Positions 16,840 to 24,925 are shown, numbered from the stretch's first letter. The stretch is DNA of 64,000 nt from CAMUQR01 sp963539845 (GCA_963539845.1 CAUTML010000001.1:62001-126000); one strand, 5' to 3'. Notes: generated by a model from the sequence alone, not told the origin. Translations and numbers: made by a program.

Positions 16840-17691
16840 ATGATAAATTATGACTTCATGAATAATTCTTATCGAGAAATGCCGAACGATTTTGTGCTGA
16901 TGCGTCACGGAGAGAGCGAATCTAACGTAGTGCAACGAGCGGAATACGCTGGCGAAATCCACGAGAATTACGAGGAAGTCGCCTCTCGTCCGGATTGGCA
17001 ACAGCGTTTAACCAAAAACGGCGTCAAACAAGCTCAAATTGCTGGTCAGTGGCTACGTGATCAGTTTGGTAGTATTGATAATTTTGATGGTTGTTATGTA
17101 TCGCCATTTGTGCGAGCGCGAGAGACTGCTAGCTGGGTGGGTGGCAATAATTGGATTATCGATGACCGAATTGTGGAGCGATTTCGAGGTGTTTATGGAG
17201 TGGTTTCTTATGAAAGGAATTATACTAGCGATGCAGTACATCGGTTCAAAGGCATCTATGACGCCTCACCGTGGTATGCTCGTATGGACGGCGCTGAAAG
17301 CTTGCAAGATGCGTTCAGTCGGTTTCGTGATTTTCAAGATTCGGTCAAACGTCATCACGCTCGACAAAAAGTTTTGGTAATTTCGCACGGCGATTTTATC
17401 CGGACGGCACGCTATGCTATCGAGTGGATGCTACCGGAAAATTGGCATAAAGCCTCCAAAACCGAGAATTTTCGCTTGCCAAATTGTTCAATCGTGCATT
17501 ATACTCGAATCAATCCGCTCAATCCGACCGATATTCGCCGGGGTATTAACTGGTATCGAATTGTTTATCCGGACGATATTGCTAGCTCACCGAACGGCGG
17601 TAAATGGCAAAAGCTAGAAATTAAGCGAATTTACAATTCTGATGAACTAACAGCTGGTTTTGAGGAGTTTCCTCGATTGATTATTGATTAA
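16840..17691 (+). CDS. Histidine phosphatase / phosphoglycerate mutase-like protein
   Basis: 283 residues. The catalytic LMRHGESESN (phospho-acceptor His, about residues 21-30), the second-helix Arg in SPFVRARETASW and the second His in VISHGDFIRT are all in place. The extended insertion between them and the neighbouring enolase gene make a phosphoglycerate mutase (3PG to 2PG) role plausible, but phosphatases share the same motifs. ATG 16840 is chosen over a TTG at 16834 because of the -10 position; a second ATG at 16858 is also possible. Confidence 0.85.
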   Translation: MINYDFMNNSYREMPNDFVLMRHGESESNVVQRAEYAGEIHENYEEVASRPDWQQRLTKNGVKQAQIAGQWLRDQFGSIDNFDGCYVSPFVRARETASWVGGNNWIIDDRIVERFRGVYGVVSYERNYTSDAVHRFKGIYDASPWYARMDGAESLQDAFSRFRDFQDSVKRHHARQKVLVISHGDFIRTARYAIEWMLPENWHKASKTENFRLPNCSIVHYTRINPLNPTDIRRGINWYRIVYPDDIASSPNGGKWQKLEIKRIYNSDELTAGFEEFPRLIID

Positions 17692-17721
17692 AACTTATTA
17701 AGCTTAAAACAGAGGTAGCAC

Positions 17722-17750
17722 TTGCCAAAATTGATATTTTTTGATATAAT
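17722..17750 (+). promoter_or_regulatory. Promoter of the G5/3D-domain gene
   Basis: TTGCCA (17722-17727), 17-base spacer, TATAAT (17745-17750) with TGA just before it. ATG 17763 is 12 bases after the -10, so the leader would be only a few bases. Confidence 0.75.
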
Positions 17751-17762
17751 GAATAGAGTTAT

Positions 17763-18968
17763 ATGAAGCAAAAAATATCCAAAATTTGTTTGATTATTAG
17801 TCTGATTTTTGGTGGTCTGGCGGTGATTAATGGTCTGGATTTGTTGGCGCAGACACTGCAACCTCGTGCGCGGGCGACGGACGGCCAAAAAATCGTCACA
17901 ATTTATGACAAAAATCGCAAACAAACCGTGCTAACTGGCCACAAAACCGTTGCCGAAGTCTTAAACCAAGCTGGAATTACTCTGGATAAGTTTGATTTGG
18001 TGGAGCCGGGGCTCGAAACAGAGGTGTCTGACGGTTTTAATGTTAACATTTTTCGAGCTCGTCCGCTGACGATAATCGATGGCGAGCGCCAAATTAAGCT
18101 TCTAACGCCTCACCAGCTGGCCAGTGACATTGCTAAAATTGCAGGAATAACGCTGCATGCTGAGGATCAGGTCGATTTTCGGCTTGATACGCTTGGTCTT
18201 GGCTCGGATGTCGGTTCACAAATGGTGATTCGGCGAGCTACTGAGTTTAACCTAGTGTTTTTTGGCAAAAAAAGCCTAGTGCGCAGTCATCAGGCAACGG
18301 TTGGTGATTTTTTGAAGCATCATCAGATCAAACTCAATCCTCACGATCGTATGAATATGACGACTAATGCGCCACTAAAATCCGGCATGACTTTGGAGAT
18401 TTGGCAAGAGGGCAAACAACAATTGGCAGTTGAAGAAGAACTTCCGTTTAAAATCCGACGGGTGCTGAATTATGAAAAACCAGCTGGTTTTCGCCAGATC
18501 CAACAAGCTGGCGTGGTCGGCAAACGCGCTGTTACCTACCAGATCGAGATCAAAAACGGCCGTGAAATTTCTCGCCAAGAATTACAAAGTGTAGTATTGA
18601 AAGATCCGCTTGAACAGATTGAAATTATCGGCGCCAAAAGATCTGGCGGTTTGACTAAAGCTAAAGGCGTGTTTCAGTTTATTGACAGCAATGGCGTTCA
18701 GCATCGTGAAACTTACTATGATTTGCCGATGTCGGTGGTGATGCGTAATTGTGGTCAAAAAGGCAAATATACCGTGCGTGAAGATGGTGTTAAAATCGAC
18801 TCAGCTGGCTACGTGATAATCGCGGCTCATCTGGGCAATTACCCACGCTGTTCAGTAGTCGAAACCAGCCTCGGACCGGGCAAAGTTTACGACACTGGCG
18901 GCTTTGCTGCTCGACACCCTCATGGTTTTGATATCGCGACGGACTGGACTAATCATGACGGTCGCTAG
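17763..18968 (+). CDS. YabE-like secreted protein with DUF348, G5 and 3D domains
   Basis: 401 residues. An N-terminal membrane segment/signal (ICLIISLIFGGLAVINGL) leads to three tandem DUF348-type ubiquitin-like repeats (for example IVTIYDKNRKQTVLTGHKTVAEVLNQAGI), a G5 domain (LPFKIRRVLNYEKPAGFRQIQQAGVVGKRAVTYQIEIKNG) and a C-terminal 3D-type domain (GPGKVYDTGGFAARHPHGFDIATDW) whose Asp residues fit the lytic transglycosylase-like fold. This is the architecture of B. subtilis YabE and resuscitation-promoting-factor relatives, so a peptidoglycan-cleaving role is likely. It is followed by rsmA, as yabE is near ksgA in Firmicutes. Confidence 0.87.
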   Translation: MKQKISKICLIISLIFGGLAVINGLDLLAQTLQPRARATDGQKIVTIYDKNRKQTVLTGHKTVAEVLNQAGITLDKFDLVEPGLETEVSDGFNVNIFRARPLTIIDGERQIKLLTPHQLASDIAKIAGITLHAEDQVDFRLDTLGLGSDVGSQMVIRRATEFNLVFFGKKSLVRSHQATVGDFLKHHQIKLNPHDRMNMTTNAPLKSGMTLEIWQEGKQQLAVEEELPFKIRRVLNYEKPAGFRQIQQAGVVGKRAVTYQIEIKNGREISRQELQSVVLKDPLEQIEIIGAKRSGGLTKAKGVFQFIDSNGVQHRETYYDLPMSVVMRNCGQKGKYTVREDGVKIDSAGYVIIAAHLGNYPRCSVVETSLGPGKVYDTGGFAARHPHGFDIATDWTNHDGR

Positions 18969-19000
18969 AGAGTTGTTTAGCTAAAGGATTAACTGCGAAA

Positions 19001-19795
19001 ATGACGCTCAAAAATAACAAATCACTGGGGCAACACTGGCTTAAAGACCGGCTAATTCTCGACGCTATGGTGGAATTTGCTGGGGTGGGACCGGACGATA
19101 CGGTATTGGAAATCGGTCCGGGGCTGGGCACGTTAACCAGTGCTATTTTACGCCGAGCAAAGCGAGTGGTGGCGGTTGAATTTGATGCAGATTTGGCGCA
19201 CAAGTTGCCAGCCCAATTTCCCGGCAAAAATCTAGAGGTGATTAATAGTGACATCTTGCAGTTTGACCTCAGTCAGCTACCTCAAGGCTACAAAGTAGTG
19301 GCTAATTTGCCGTATTATATCACCGCTAAAATTGTTAATTTTTTGATTAGCGCCCCGCACCGTCCAGCCAGTATTACGATCTTAATTCAAAAAGAAGTGG
19401 CGGAGCGGATTGCTCAAACCGCCGGCAGTAGCATTTTGGGCTTGGCGGTGGAGAATTATGCGACAGTGGAATTAGGCGAAATCATCGGTCCGGAGTGGTT
19501 CACGCCACCGCCTAAAGTTGATTCGCAGATTGTCCGGCTGGATTTACGGTGTCAACCGTTGATCGCTGAAGCTGAGCTGGAGCGGGAGTTTTTTCGGGTG
19601 GTCAAAGCTGGTTTTTCCGCTAAACGCAAAAAACTCCGCTCATCACTGGCGGGTGGTCTAGCGCTCGATAAAACCGCCGTCGAACAATTGTTAAAAACAG
19701 CCACTATTGATCCGAATTGGCGAGCTGAGGATTTGACTTTTGAGCAGTTTTGGCGGTTGACCGAGGCTTATTTAGCAAAGAAAAACCCGCGCTAA
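19001..19795 (+). CDS. rsmA: 16S rRNA adenine dimethyltransferase RsmA (KsgA)
   Basis: Dimethylates two adjacent adenines in helix 45 of 16S rRNA. 264 residues: the N-terminal KSLGQHWLKD block (usually LGQNFL), SAM motif I VLEIGPGLGTLT, the acidic VVAVEFDADLA, and the catalytic NLPYYIT near residue 107. The C-terminal domain is shorter-than-average but complete. AAAGGA lies upstream at long spacing. It is in the same direction as the YabE-like gene and 32 bases after it, so likely co-transcribed. Confidence 0.96.
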   Translation: MTLKNNKSLGQHWLKDRLILDAMVEFAGVGPDDTVLEIGPGLGTLTSAILRRAKRVVAVEFDADLAHKLPAQFPGKNLEVINSDILQFDLSQLPQGYKVVANLPYYITAKIVNFLISAPHRPASITILIQKEVAERIAQTAGSSILGLAVENYATVELGEIIGPEWFTPPPKVDSQIVRLDLRCQPLIAEAELEREFFRVVKAGFSAKRKKLRSSLAGGLALDKTAVEQLLKTATIDPNWRAEDLTFEQFWRLTEAYLAKKNPR

Positions 19796-19817
19796 TTGCG
19801 CAGGTCAGGGTCACGCC

Positions 19818-20126
19818 TTAGGCATGGACCCATTGTTCATCTTGTCTAACGAGATGGATTTGTTCCCCATTTTCTGAGGTTATAATTATCTCTTTGAGAC
19901 TGGATGTTTTTCTACCTTGAATAAACAAATGTTTATTGAGTAAATAGATAGTAGTCAGACTATCTGATAAGCTACGAAACACAGCATTTATTTTATTATG
20001 ACACATGCCCGTGATAATCATGTTATCGATTGAAGCTTCGGGATAGGCTTGCATCAGAGTATCTGTTTTTAATAACTTATTGCATGTGATTGCGACTTCA
20101 CGGTCGCTTAAAGTTTGACTGTTCAT
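19818..20126 (-). CDS. Hypothetical protein (102 aa) beside rsmA
   Basis: Soluble, not recognised (begins MNSQTLSDREVAITCNKLL). A very strong TTAGGAGGT ribosome binding site and a structured leader support it as a real gene. It faces rsmA and diverges from the stalk-domain gene at 20357. Its second half (DNMIITGM and later EIIITSENGEQIHLV) is vaguely like the 99-aa protein at 21425-21724, which flanks the same stalk gene on the other side; that similarity is too weak to claim homology. Confidence 0.6.
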   Translation of the reverse strand: MNSQTLSDREVAITCNKLLKTDTLMQAYPEASIDNMIITGMCHNKINAVFRSLSDSLTTIYLLNKHLFIQGRKTSSLKEIIITSENGEQIHLVRQDEQWVHA

Positions 20127-20166
20127 AAACTACCTCCTAATTGTCTATGTTCTCTTCGAAATGAAC

Positions 20167-20197
20167 AATTCGCTGGTCTAGTTGAAATTAGCGAATT
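20167..20197 (-). other. Leader hairpin of the 102-aa gene
   Basis: AATTCGCT (20167-20174) and AGCGAATT (20190-20197) form an 8-bp stem in the presumed 5' leader of the minus-strand gene, downstream of AT-rich TATAAT-like sequence. It could be a control element. Confidence 0.35.
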
Positions 20198-20250
20198 ATA
20201 TGATTATATTATATTTTTAAATAAAAGTCAATAGTAAAAAGCGATTTTAC

Positions 20251-20279
20251 TTGATAAAAAATTATTTTTATGGTATAAT
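20251..20279 (+). promoter_or_regulatory. Promoter of the second stalk-domain protein
   Basis: TTGATA (20251-20256), 17-base spacer ending in TGG, TATAAT (20274-20279). The leader is about 70 bases and ends in GGCGAGGAGGAGG before ATG 20357. Confidence 0.8.
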
Positions 20280-20356
20280 AAGAATGGTATAGTTCATTTA
20301 AAAATGAGCCTTGATTTATAATTTTCTGCCAAAAAGGCGAGGAGGAGGAAAATAAA

Positions 20357-21337
20357 ATGAAAAGAATAATGAGTATAACGCTGGTAGCGTTGGTCACAAT
20401 GATTATGGCGATGAGTTGCGAAGTAGCCCACGCTGATAGTTATTTGATCAAAGGTAAAATAATTGACGGTAGGATGTTTCTGCCGGTGGCTCGATTTCGC
20501 GAGCTTGGTTTAGGGGTAATCTGGAACAACGATAGTAAAGTCCTAGTTATCGAAACCCAAACCGAAACTATGAAAATCACTCAGGAACATGGTTTGAGGC
20601 TAATCAATGGCAAAGCTTATGCGCCGATTAGGCATTTGGAGATTCTTGATGGCGTTAGTGTAACTTATGACCCATCAGTCAAAGGCGCTAGAGTGCGTGT
20701 CGATAACCCAGGATCGCCAGATTCTGTCATCAAAATTGAGACCGATCGGTCTTTTGAACGCGAAAATGACAGAAACTACTACGACAGTTATCGAGAATTG
20801 GTGCGCGCGGGGCGTATTTATTTCTTGCGTAAACAGATTGAAAAACATGGTATGGAGGCTTATTCCAGTGATCAACTGGCTAGAATCCGCATCAAAGCCG
20901 ATTATCGTGCCTTGAGCGGCAACCGTCATGATGATGTGACGGTGCAAGAAGCTTTACAAGTGTTTGCTGAACTGTTAAAACTCAGCCCTCAGCAGCTGGA
21001 AAGGACAGTCATGGTTAATGATTTAACTGATAGTCGGGGACGTATCGATCGTCATCGATTACTGACCTACTCGGATTTAAACCAACTAATATGTTCCTAT
21101 TTTGAATATATGGGAATTGATCCGTTCCAGCTTCCAGCTCATGATAGCGCTTATTTGACGCTTAGTAATGAGTCTCGTTTTAATCAAAACGAGGTTTATA
21201 ACATCTCAGCTTTAAAATGGGTTGGATTTGATTGTATCGGAGAAACTGATTATTACCATAATAAAATCAGGGCTTATGAAGGAGTTGTTGATGTGGCTAG
21301 TTTTAACCGACTAATCCGTCAACTGACTCTCAATTAG
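20357..21337 (+). CDS. Second secreted stalk-domain protein, paralogue of the one at 11058
   Basis: 326 residues. Signal peptide with a Cys (LVTMIMAMSCEVAHADS); cleavage after AHA is more natural than a lipobox. One to two stalk repeats follow (GRMFLPVARFRELGLGVIWNNDSKVLVI and AYAPIRHLEILDGVSVTYDP). The C-terminal half aligns by eye with the protein at 11058: VTVQEALQVFAELLKLSP against VTTREIMMEFARVLRLSP, FEYMGID against TEYMGVD, and both end DV-(A/K)-(S/T)-FN. The C-terminal region loosely resembles SLH repeats. A terminator follows. Function unknown; surface attached by inference. Confidence 0.8.
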   Translation: MKRIMSITLVALVTMIMAMSCEVAHADSYLIKGKIIDGRMFLPVARFRELGLGVIWNNDSKVLVIETQTETMKITQEHGLRLINGKAYAPIRHLEILDGVSVTYDPSVKGARVRVDNPGSPDSVIKIETDRSFERENDRNYYDSYRELVRAGRIYFLRKQIEKHGMEAYSSDQLARIRIKADYRALSGNRHDDVTVQEALQVFAELLKLSPQQLERTVMVNDLTDSRGRIDRHRLLTYSDLNQLICSYFEYMGIDPFQLPAHDSAYLTLSNESRFNQNEVYNISALKWVGFDCIGETDYYHNKIRAYEGVVDVASFNRLIRQLTLN

Positions 21338-21347
21338 TTTTTAAAAA

Positions 21348-21375
21348 GCCAGGGCGCTATCAAGCTCTGGTTTTT
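21348..21375 (+). terminator. Intrinsic terminator of the second stalk-domain gene
   Basis: CCAGGGC (21349-21355) pairs with GCTCTGG (21364-21370, one G-U) followed by five T. Confidence 0.75.
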
Positions 21376-21404
21376 ACTTTATTTAAAAATTTTGCTCAAA
21401 GTAA

Positions 21405-21426
21405 AAAGTCGACTATTGTCGACTTT
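21405..21426. terminator. Bidirectional terminator
   Basis: AAAGTCGA (21405-21412) and TCGACTTT (21419-21426) with flanking A and T runs. It overlaps the stop codon of the minus-strand 99-aa gene and can act for it and as a second stop for the plus-strand gene. Confidence 0.75.
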
Positions 21427-21724
21427 ATTTTTTGGCATGTAAGAACATATACCAAAGACCTATTTTGCCTTTTACTACTCTGACAACGCCTTTACCGTCG
21501 TAGACAAAAGCAAATTCTCGCACGTCTGACAGTTTAAAGCTATCAACATCAGGGTCAATCGCCGTGATTAGCGGTGATCGAGTAAAAGTTCCAGACATTT
21601 TAACGTTGTCTAAAAGTAAATCTTCAAGAGCTAAATCGTTCCGTGTGCCGATATAAGTTCCTTCTTCAGAAACTAATGATCTAAAATGTTTAGGTTTTCT
21701 AGTTATAATCTTTCTTTTAAACAT
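21425..21724 (-). CDS. Hypothetical protein (99 aa)
   Basis: Basic N-terminus (MFKRKIITRKPKHFRSLVSEE) then a soluble mixed domain; no family recognised. TTAAGGAGGG immediately before the ATG is close to ideal. Just upstream, an 18-codon ORF encodes a near copy of this protein's N-terminus, so the gene start seems to have been duplicated. It diverges from metG. Confidence 0.6.
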   Translation of the reverse strand: MFKRKIITRKPKHFRSLVSEEGTYIGTRNDLALEDLLLDNVKMSGTFTRSPLITAIDPDVDSFKLSDVREFAFVYDGKGVVRVVKGKIGLWYMFLHAKK

Positions 21725-21734
21725 CTTACCCTCC

Positions 21735-21791
21735 TTAAATTAATGAACTAAAATACTTAGGCGCTCTAACCATAATATTTTCTTTTAACAT
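21735..21791 (-). CDS. 18-aa ORF copying the N-terminus of the downstream gene
   Basis: ATG at 21791 (preceded by GAAGGG) encodes MLKENIMVRAPKYFSSLI and stops at 21735, its TAA overlapping the Shine-Dalgarno of the 99-aa gene. The downstream protein begins MFKRKIITRKPKHFRSLV, giving a clear residue-by-residue match. It may be a truncated duplicate or a coupled leader peptide. Confidence 0.45.
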   Translation of the reverse strand: MLKENIMVRAPKYFSSLI

Positions 21792-21907
21792 CTTAACCCT
21801 TCTTTTTTAACTAAGGTTATCTCTTTATTATATCATAAAAGTGTGATGAATGCAAGAGGCAGTGGCGGTTATTTAGACGATGCTGATTTTAAAAATAGTG
21901 GTTTTTG

Positions 21908-21916
21908 TGGTATAAT
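21908..21916 (+). promoter_or_regulatory. Extended -10 of metG (leaderless)
   Basis: TGGTATAAT with TATAAT at 21911-21916; ATG 21923 begins 6 bases later and there is no Shine-Dalgarno. Confidence 0.7.
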
Positions 21917-21922
21917 TATCTT

Positions 21923-23416
21923 ATGAAATCCAAACTTTACATCACCACTGCGATTCCTTATGTCAATGCTAATCCGCACATTGGCAATGCCATGGACTAT
22001 CTGATTGCTGATATTTGGGCGCGCCATCAACGCAAGCTCGGCCATGATGTGAAGTTTCAGGTGGGAACTGACGAACACGGCAATAAGATTGCTATGAAAG
22101 CTCGTGACGCAGGCCTGGAAACTCAGGCGTATGTCGATCAAAACGCTACCAAGTTTAAAGATTTTATCGGTAAAATGAACGCTAGCTATACTGATTTTGT
22201 GCGGACGACTGATATTCGACATCAGGCGGCGGTGCAATACATTTGGAAACAGCTTGAGCCGTATATTTATAAAAAATCTTATGAGGGTTGGTATTGTCAG
22301 GGTTGTGAGGGGTTCGCGACAGATAAAGAAGCGATGGCGAACGGCGGAGTTTGTCCTGATCACAAAACGCCGTATCAGCATTTGCAGGAAGAGAATTATT
22401 TTTTGCGGATTAGTGATTTTTCGGAGCCGATCAAAGAAGCGATTACTAGCGGTAAAATGAAGATTCTGCCAGAGAGCCGGGCTAATGAGTTTTTGAATTT
22501 ATTAAAAGAAGGCTTGCTGGACGTGTCGATCTCGCGTCCGAAAAAAACGGTGTCGTGGGGTGTGCCGGTGCCGGACGATCCAACTCAAGTGATGTATGTC
22601 TGGATTGACGCGCTGGCTAATTATTTGACGATTTTGGGCTATCCGGAGCGACCGGAATGGCAGAGTTACTGGCCAGCTGATGTTCAGGTGGTGGGCAAAG
22701 ATATTTTGCGTTTTCATGCTGGGATTTGGCCAACAATGCTGATGATGCTAAATTTGCCGTTGCCAAAAGTATTGTTGGTACATGGCCATGTTCAGGCCGA
22801 TGGTGTCAAAATGAGCAAGACCATCGGGAATGTGATTGATCCAATGGAAATTATTGATAATTACGGCGTTGATGCTTTGCGTTATTATTTTTCGCGTCAT
22901 ATTCCGACGCAGGACGACGGTGATTTTACTTGGGAACGGTTTGAGAATGCTTATAACAACGAGTTGGGCAATGATCTTGGGAATTTAGTTAGTCGAATCG
23001 CCAGTATGCTCAAAAAATATCAAGATGGCGTGATGAACGATGTGAAAAACACTCACCACGATGAAACGGTTTACTTTGAAGCGATGAAGAATTTTAATTT
23101 TAATCAAGCTATTGATGAAGTCTGGGTGCACATTCGGAGCATTAATCAGTATATTGACACGGTTAAACCTTGGGAAATTGCCAAACGACGCACGGCTGGC
23201 GACCCTGAAGCGGGACAGCATTTGGCGGAGGTGCTGGATTATATGTGTAAATCAATTTTGCAAGTGGCTGATATGTTGTCGCCGTTCATGCCAACAACCG
23301 CCGAAAAAATTCAAGCCGTGTTTAAACCGGGGATTATCGGCGAGTTAGAAGCGGGCGGATTGTTCCCGAAGATTTATCGTCACACCGCCAATCCACGACA
23401 GGCGCAAACTAAATGA
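21923..23416 (+). CDS. metG: Methionyl-tRNA synthetase
   Basis: Charges tRNA-Met. 497 residues: ITTAIPYVNANPHIGNAMDY holds the HIGH-like motif as HIGN, a zinc knuckle remains as CQGCEG with CPDH nearby (residues around 122-146), the KMSKT signature lies in the VQADGVKMSKTIGNVID segment, then the anticodon-binding helical domain. No C-terminal tRNA-binding (Trbp111) domain. An in-frame upstream start at 21905 is rejected because it overlaps the -10. tatD follows after 33 bases, the same order as metS-tatD in Firmicutes. Confidence 0.97.
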   Translation: MKSKLYITTAIPYVNANPHIGNAMDYLIADIWARHQRKLGHDVKFQVGTDEHGNKIAMKARDAGLETQAYVDQNATKFKDFIGKMNASYTDFVRTTDIRHQAAVQYIWKQLEPYIYKKSYEGWYCQGCEGFATDKEAMANGGVCPDHKTPYQHLQEENYFLRISDFSEPIKEAITSGKMKILPESRANEFLNLLKEGLLDVSISRPKKTVSWGVPVPDDPTQVMYVWIDALANYLTILGYPERPEWQSYWPADVQVVGKDILRFHAGIWPTMLMMLNLPLPKVLLVHGHVQADGVKMSKTIGNVIDPMEIIDNYGVDALRYYFSRHIPTQDDGDFTWERFENAYNNELGNDLGNLVSRIASMLKKYQDGVMNDVKNTHHDETVYFEAMKNFNFNQAIDEVWVHIRSINQYIDTVKPWEIAKRRTAGDPEAGQHLAEVLDYMCKSILQVADMLSPFMPTTAEKIQAVFKPGIIGELEAGGLFPKIYRHTANPRQAQTK

Positions 23417-23449
23417 TAATTCGGCGGTGATGATTGAGGACAAAATCAA

Positions 23450-24241
23450 ATGGATGCGCAAAAAATAACCCTGATTGATAGTCATTGCCATATTCACGAT
23501 GCCGATTTTCCACTTCCGACCGATGAGGTACTGGCGCTAGCGAAACAAGCCGGCGTGGCACAAATGGTGGTGATTGGGACTAACGAGCAAAGTTCGCGTC
23601 GAGCGGTGGCGTTTGCTAATCAACATGCGCAAATTTGGGCGGCGGTTGGCACTCACCCGCACGATGCTAGCGCTGGCTGTGGTTATTTGCGGGCACTGGA
23701 TTTAACCGACCCGAAAATTGTGGCGATTGGCGAAATTGGCTTGGATTATCATTATGATTTTTCACCGCGTGAGGTGCAACAACGGGTGCTGCGCCAGCAG
23801 TTGGCGGTGGCGATTGAGGCGGATTTGCCGGTGGTGTTTCACGTGCGGGAGGCATTTGATGATTTTTGGCCAATTTTTGATCAAATGGCGATGCGGGCGC
23901 AGGCTGATGGGCGCGTGTTGCGTGGGGTGGTGCATAGTTTTTCTGACAATTTAGCTAATTTAAAGATGGCGTTGGAGCGAGATCTATATGTTGGGGTGAA
24001 TGGCATTGCGACTTTTACCAAAGACGAGACGCAATTGGAGGCATTTCGGGCGGTTCCGCTTGAAAAACTGCTGATTGAAACCGATGCGCCGTATTTAGCG
24101 CCAAAAGGTCGGCGCGGTCAGCCGAATCAGCCGGCTTATGTGCGAGAGGTGGCTGAGTGGCTGGCAGAGTTTTATGAGGTGGAGCTGGCGGAATTAGCGA
24201 CCGTCACTACGGCGAACGCTCGGCGATTGTTTGAGATATAG
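23450..24241 (+). CDS. tatD: TatD family metal-dependent DNase
   Basis: 263 residues, the usual length. Metal ligands are visible in DSHCHIHDADF (HxH), EIGLDYHYDF (Glu), VFHVREAFDD, VVHSFSDN and IETDAPYLAPKGRRG. Members are metal-dependent 3'-5' DNases or other amidohydrolase-fold hydrolases. A GAGGA precedes the ATG. Likely co-transcribed with metG. Its end is followed by the small-paralogue cluster. Confidence 0.93.
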   Translation: MDAQKITLIDSHCHIHDADFPLPTDEVLALAKQAGVAQMVVIGTNEQSSRRAVAFANQHAQIWAAVGTHPHDASAGCGYLRALDLTDPKIVAIGEIGLDYHYDFSPREVQQRVLRQQLAVAIEADLPVVFHVREAFDDFWPIFDQMAMRAQADGRVLRGVVHSFSDNLANLKMALERDLYVGVNGIATFTKDETQLEAFRAVPLEKLLIETDAPYLAPKGRRGQPNQPAYVREVAEWLAEFYEVELAELATVTTANARRLFEI

Positions 24242-24270
24242 AAATAATTAGAGCGCAGGATAATATTGCT

Positions 24271-24579
24271 ATGGACACACCATATCTCAAACAAATTCGC
24301 GAAATGCTCGCAGGGGTTGAAAAGTTTATTTATGACGATTCAATCGAAGTTAATCAAGTAGCTTCTTACATTATGGGGCAAGTAATGTTTCATGATGATT
24401 ATGATGAGATAGCTGCGATTCATAAGGATATTGAGGAATTTGCTGAGTTTATGGGCTCCGACAATGAAATAGTGTCAGAGGAATATCTGAGAGAGCATGA
24501 TGAGATTAGTCGGATGCGCCGAGCTTTCGAGCGTCTGAAGGCTAAATATTGTCAAGAATCAGATGTGAGCGACAAATAA
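24271..24579 (+). CDS. Small protein of unknown family A (102 aa)
   Basis: Unrecognised, acidic and helical-looking. It begins with YLKQIREMLAGVEKFIYDDS, and the same block (YYQQIREILNRVEQFIYDDQ) opens the 196-aa protein at 25854, as does the following SYIMGQVMFHDDYDEI against SYLIGGVMLQDDYDML. The two are therefore paralogues. It sits 29 bases after tatD and ends in a terminator. No membrane segment or catalytic motif is visible. Confidence 0.7.
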   Translation: MDTPYLKQIREMLAGVEKFIYDDSIEVNQVASYIMGQVMFHDDYDEIAAIHKDIEEFAEFMGSDNEIVSEEYLREHDEISRMRRAFERLKAKYCQESDVSDK

Positions 24580-24588
24580 TTCTAAAAT

Positions 24589-24611
24589 CAGCCTGTAGCG
24601 GGCTGGTTTTT
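24589..24611 (+). terminator. Intrinsic terminator
   Basis: CAGCC (24589-24593), short loop, GGCTG (24601-24605) and a G-T5 run. Short stem, modest strength. Confidence 0.6.
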
Positions 24612-24637
24612 AAATTGTTTATTGTGCTAGGATTGTT

Positions 24638-24643
24638 TATAAT
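24638..24643 (+). promoter_or_regulatory. -10 of the 81-aa family B gene (leaderless)
   Basis: TATAAT at 24638-24643, 6 bases before ATG 24650; no Shine-Dalgarno. Confidence 0.6.
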
Positions 24644-24649
24644 TCTAAT

Positions 24650-24895
24650 ATGAGCAGTAAATCTAATCGAGCTGATTTTAAGGTGTATTATTGCTACAGC
24701 TGGTTTTTGGTGAATTTAACCGATAAATTTTTTGTGATAAAAGATTTAGCTGGTGTGAAGTTGATGCGCCAGCTGTTTGAATTACTGTGTAATCAAGAAA
24801 GGCATTTATTAACTCGACCCTATGAGGTTGACGAATTTATTTATCATTGCCAGGCTGATTTGGAAGACAACAGCGACAGTGATCGATGGTTTTGA
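24650..24895 (+). CDS. Small protein of unknown family B (81 aa)
   Basis: Unrecognised. It reads YSWFLVNLTDKFFVIKDLAGVKLMRQLFELLCNQERHLLTRPYEVDEFIYHC. The neighbour at 24941 has FGRFLIKIADELFEDRDAIGLKDTYGLFDLLCKQDDDLEHRPYDAGEFIYKC, clearly the same family. The 81 aa correspond to only the first half of the neighbour, so this may be a shortened copy. Confidence 0.65.
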   Translation: MSSKSNRADFKVYYCYSWFLVNLTDKFFVIKDLAGVKLMRQLFELLCNQERHLLTRPYEVDEFIYHCQADLEDNSDSDRWF

Positions 24896-24925
24896 TTAAA
24901 TTGATGGAGACAATGATCGAAAGAA

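Noticed and set aside
17039..17380. 113-codon frame inside the histidine phosphatase gene
   Set aside because: Alternative frame of a gene with intact catalytic motifs; start lacks signals.
21869..22381. 170-codon frame antisense to metG
   Set aside because: Opposite metG and its promoter; no independent start signal or family motif.
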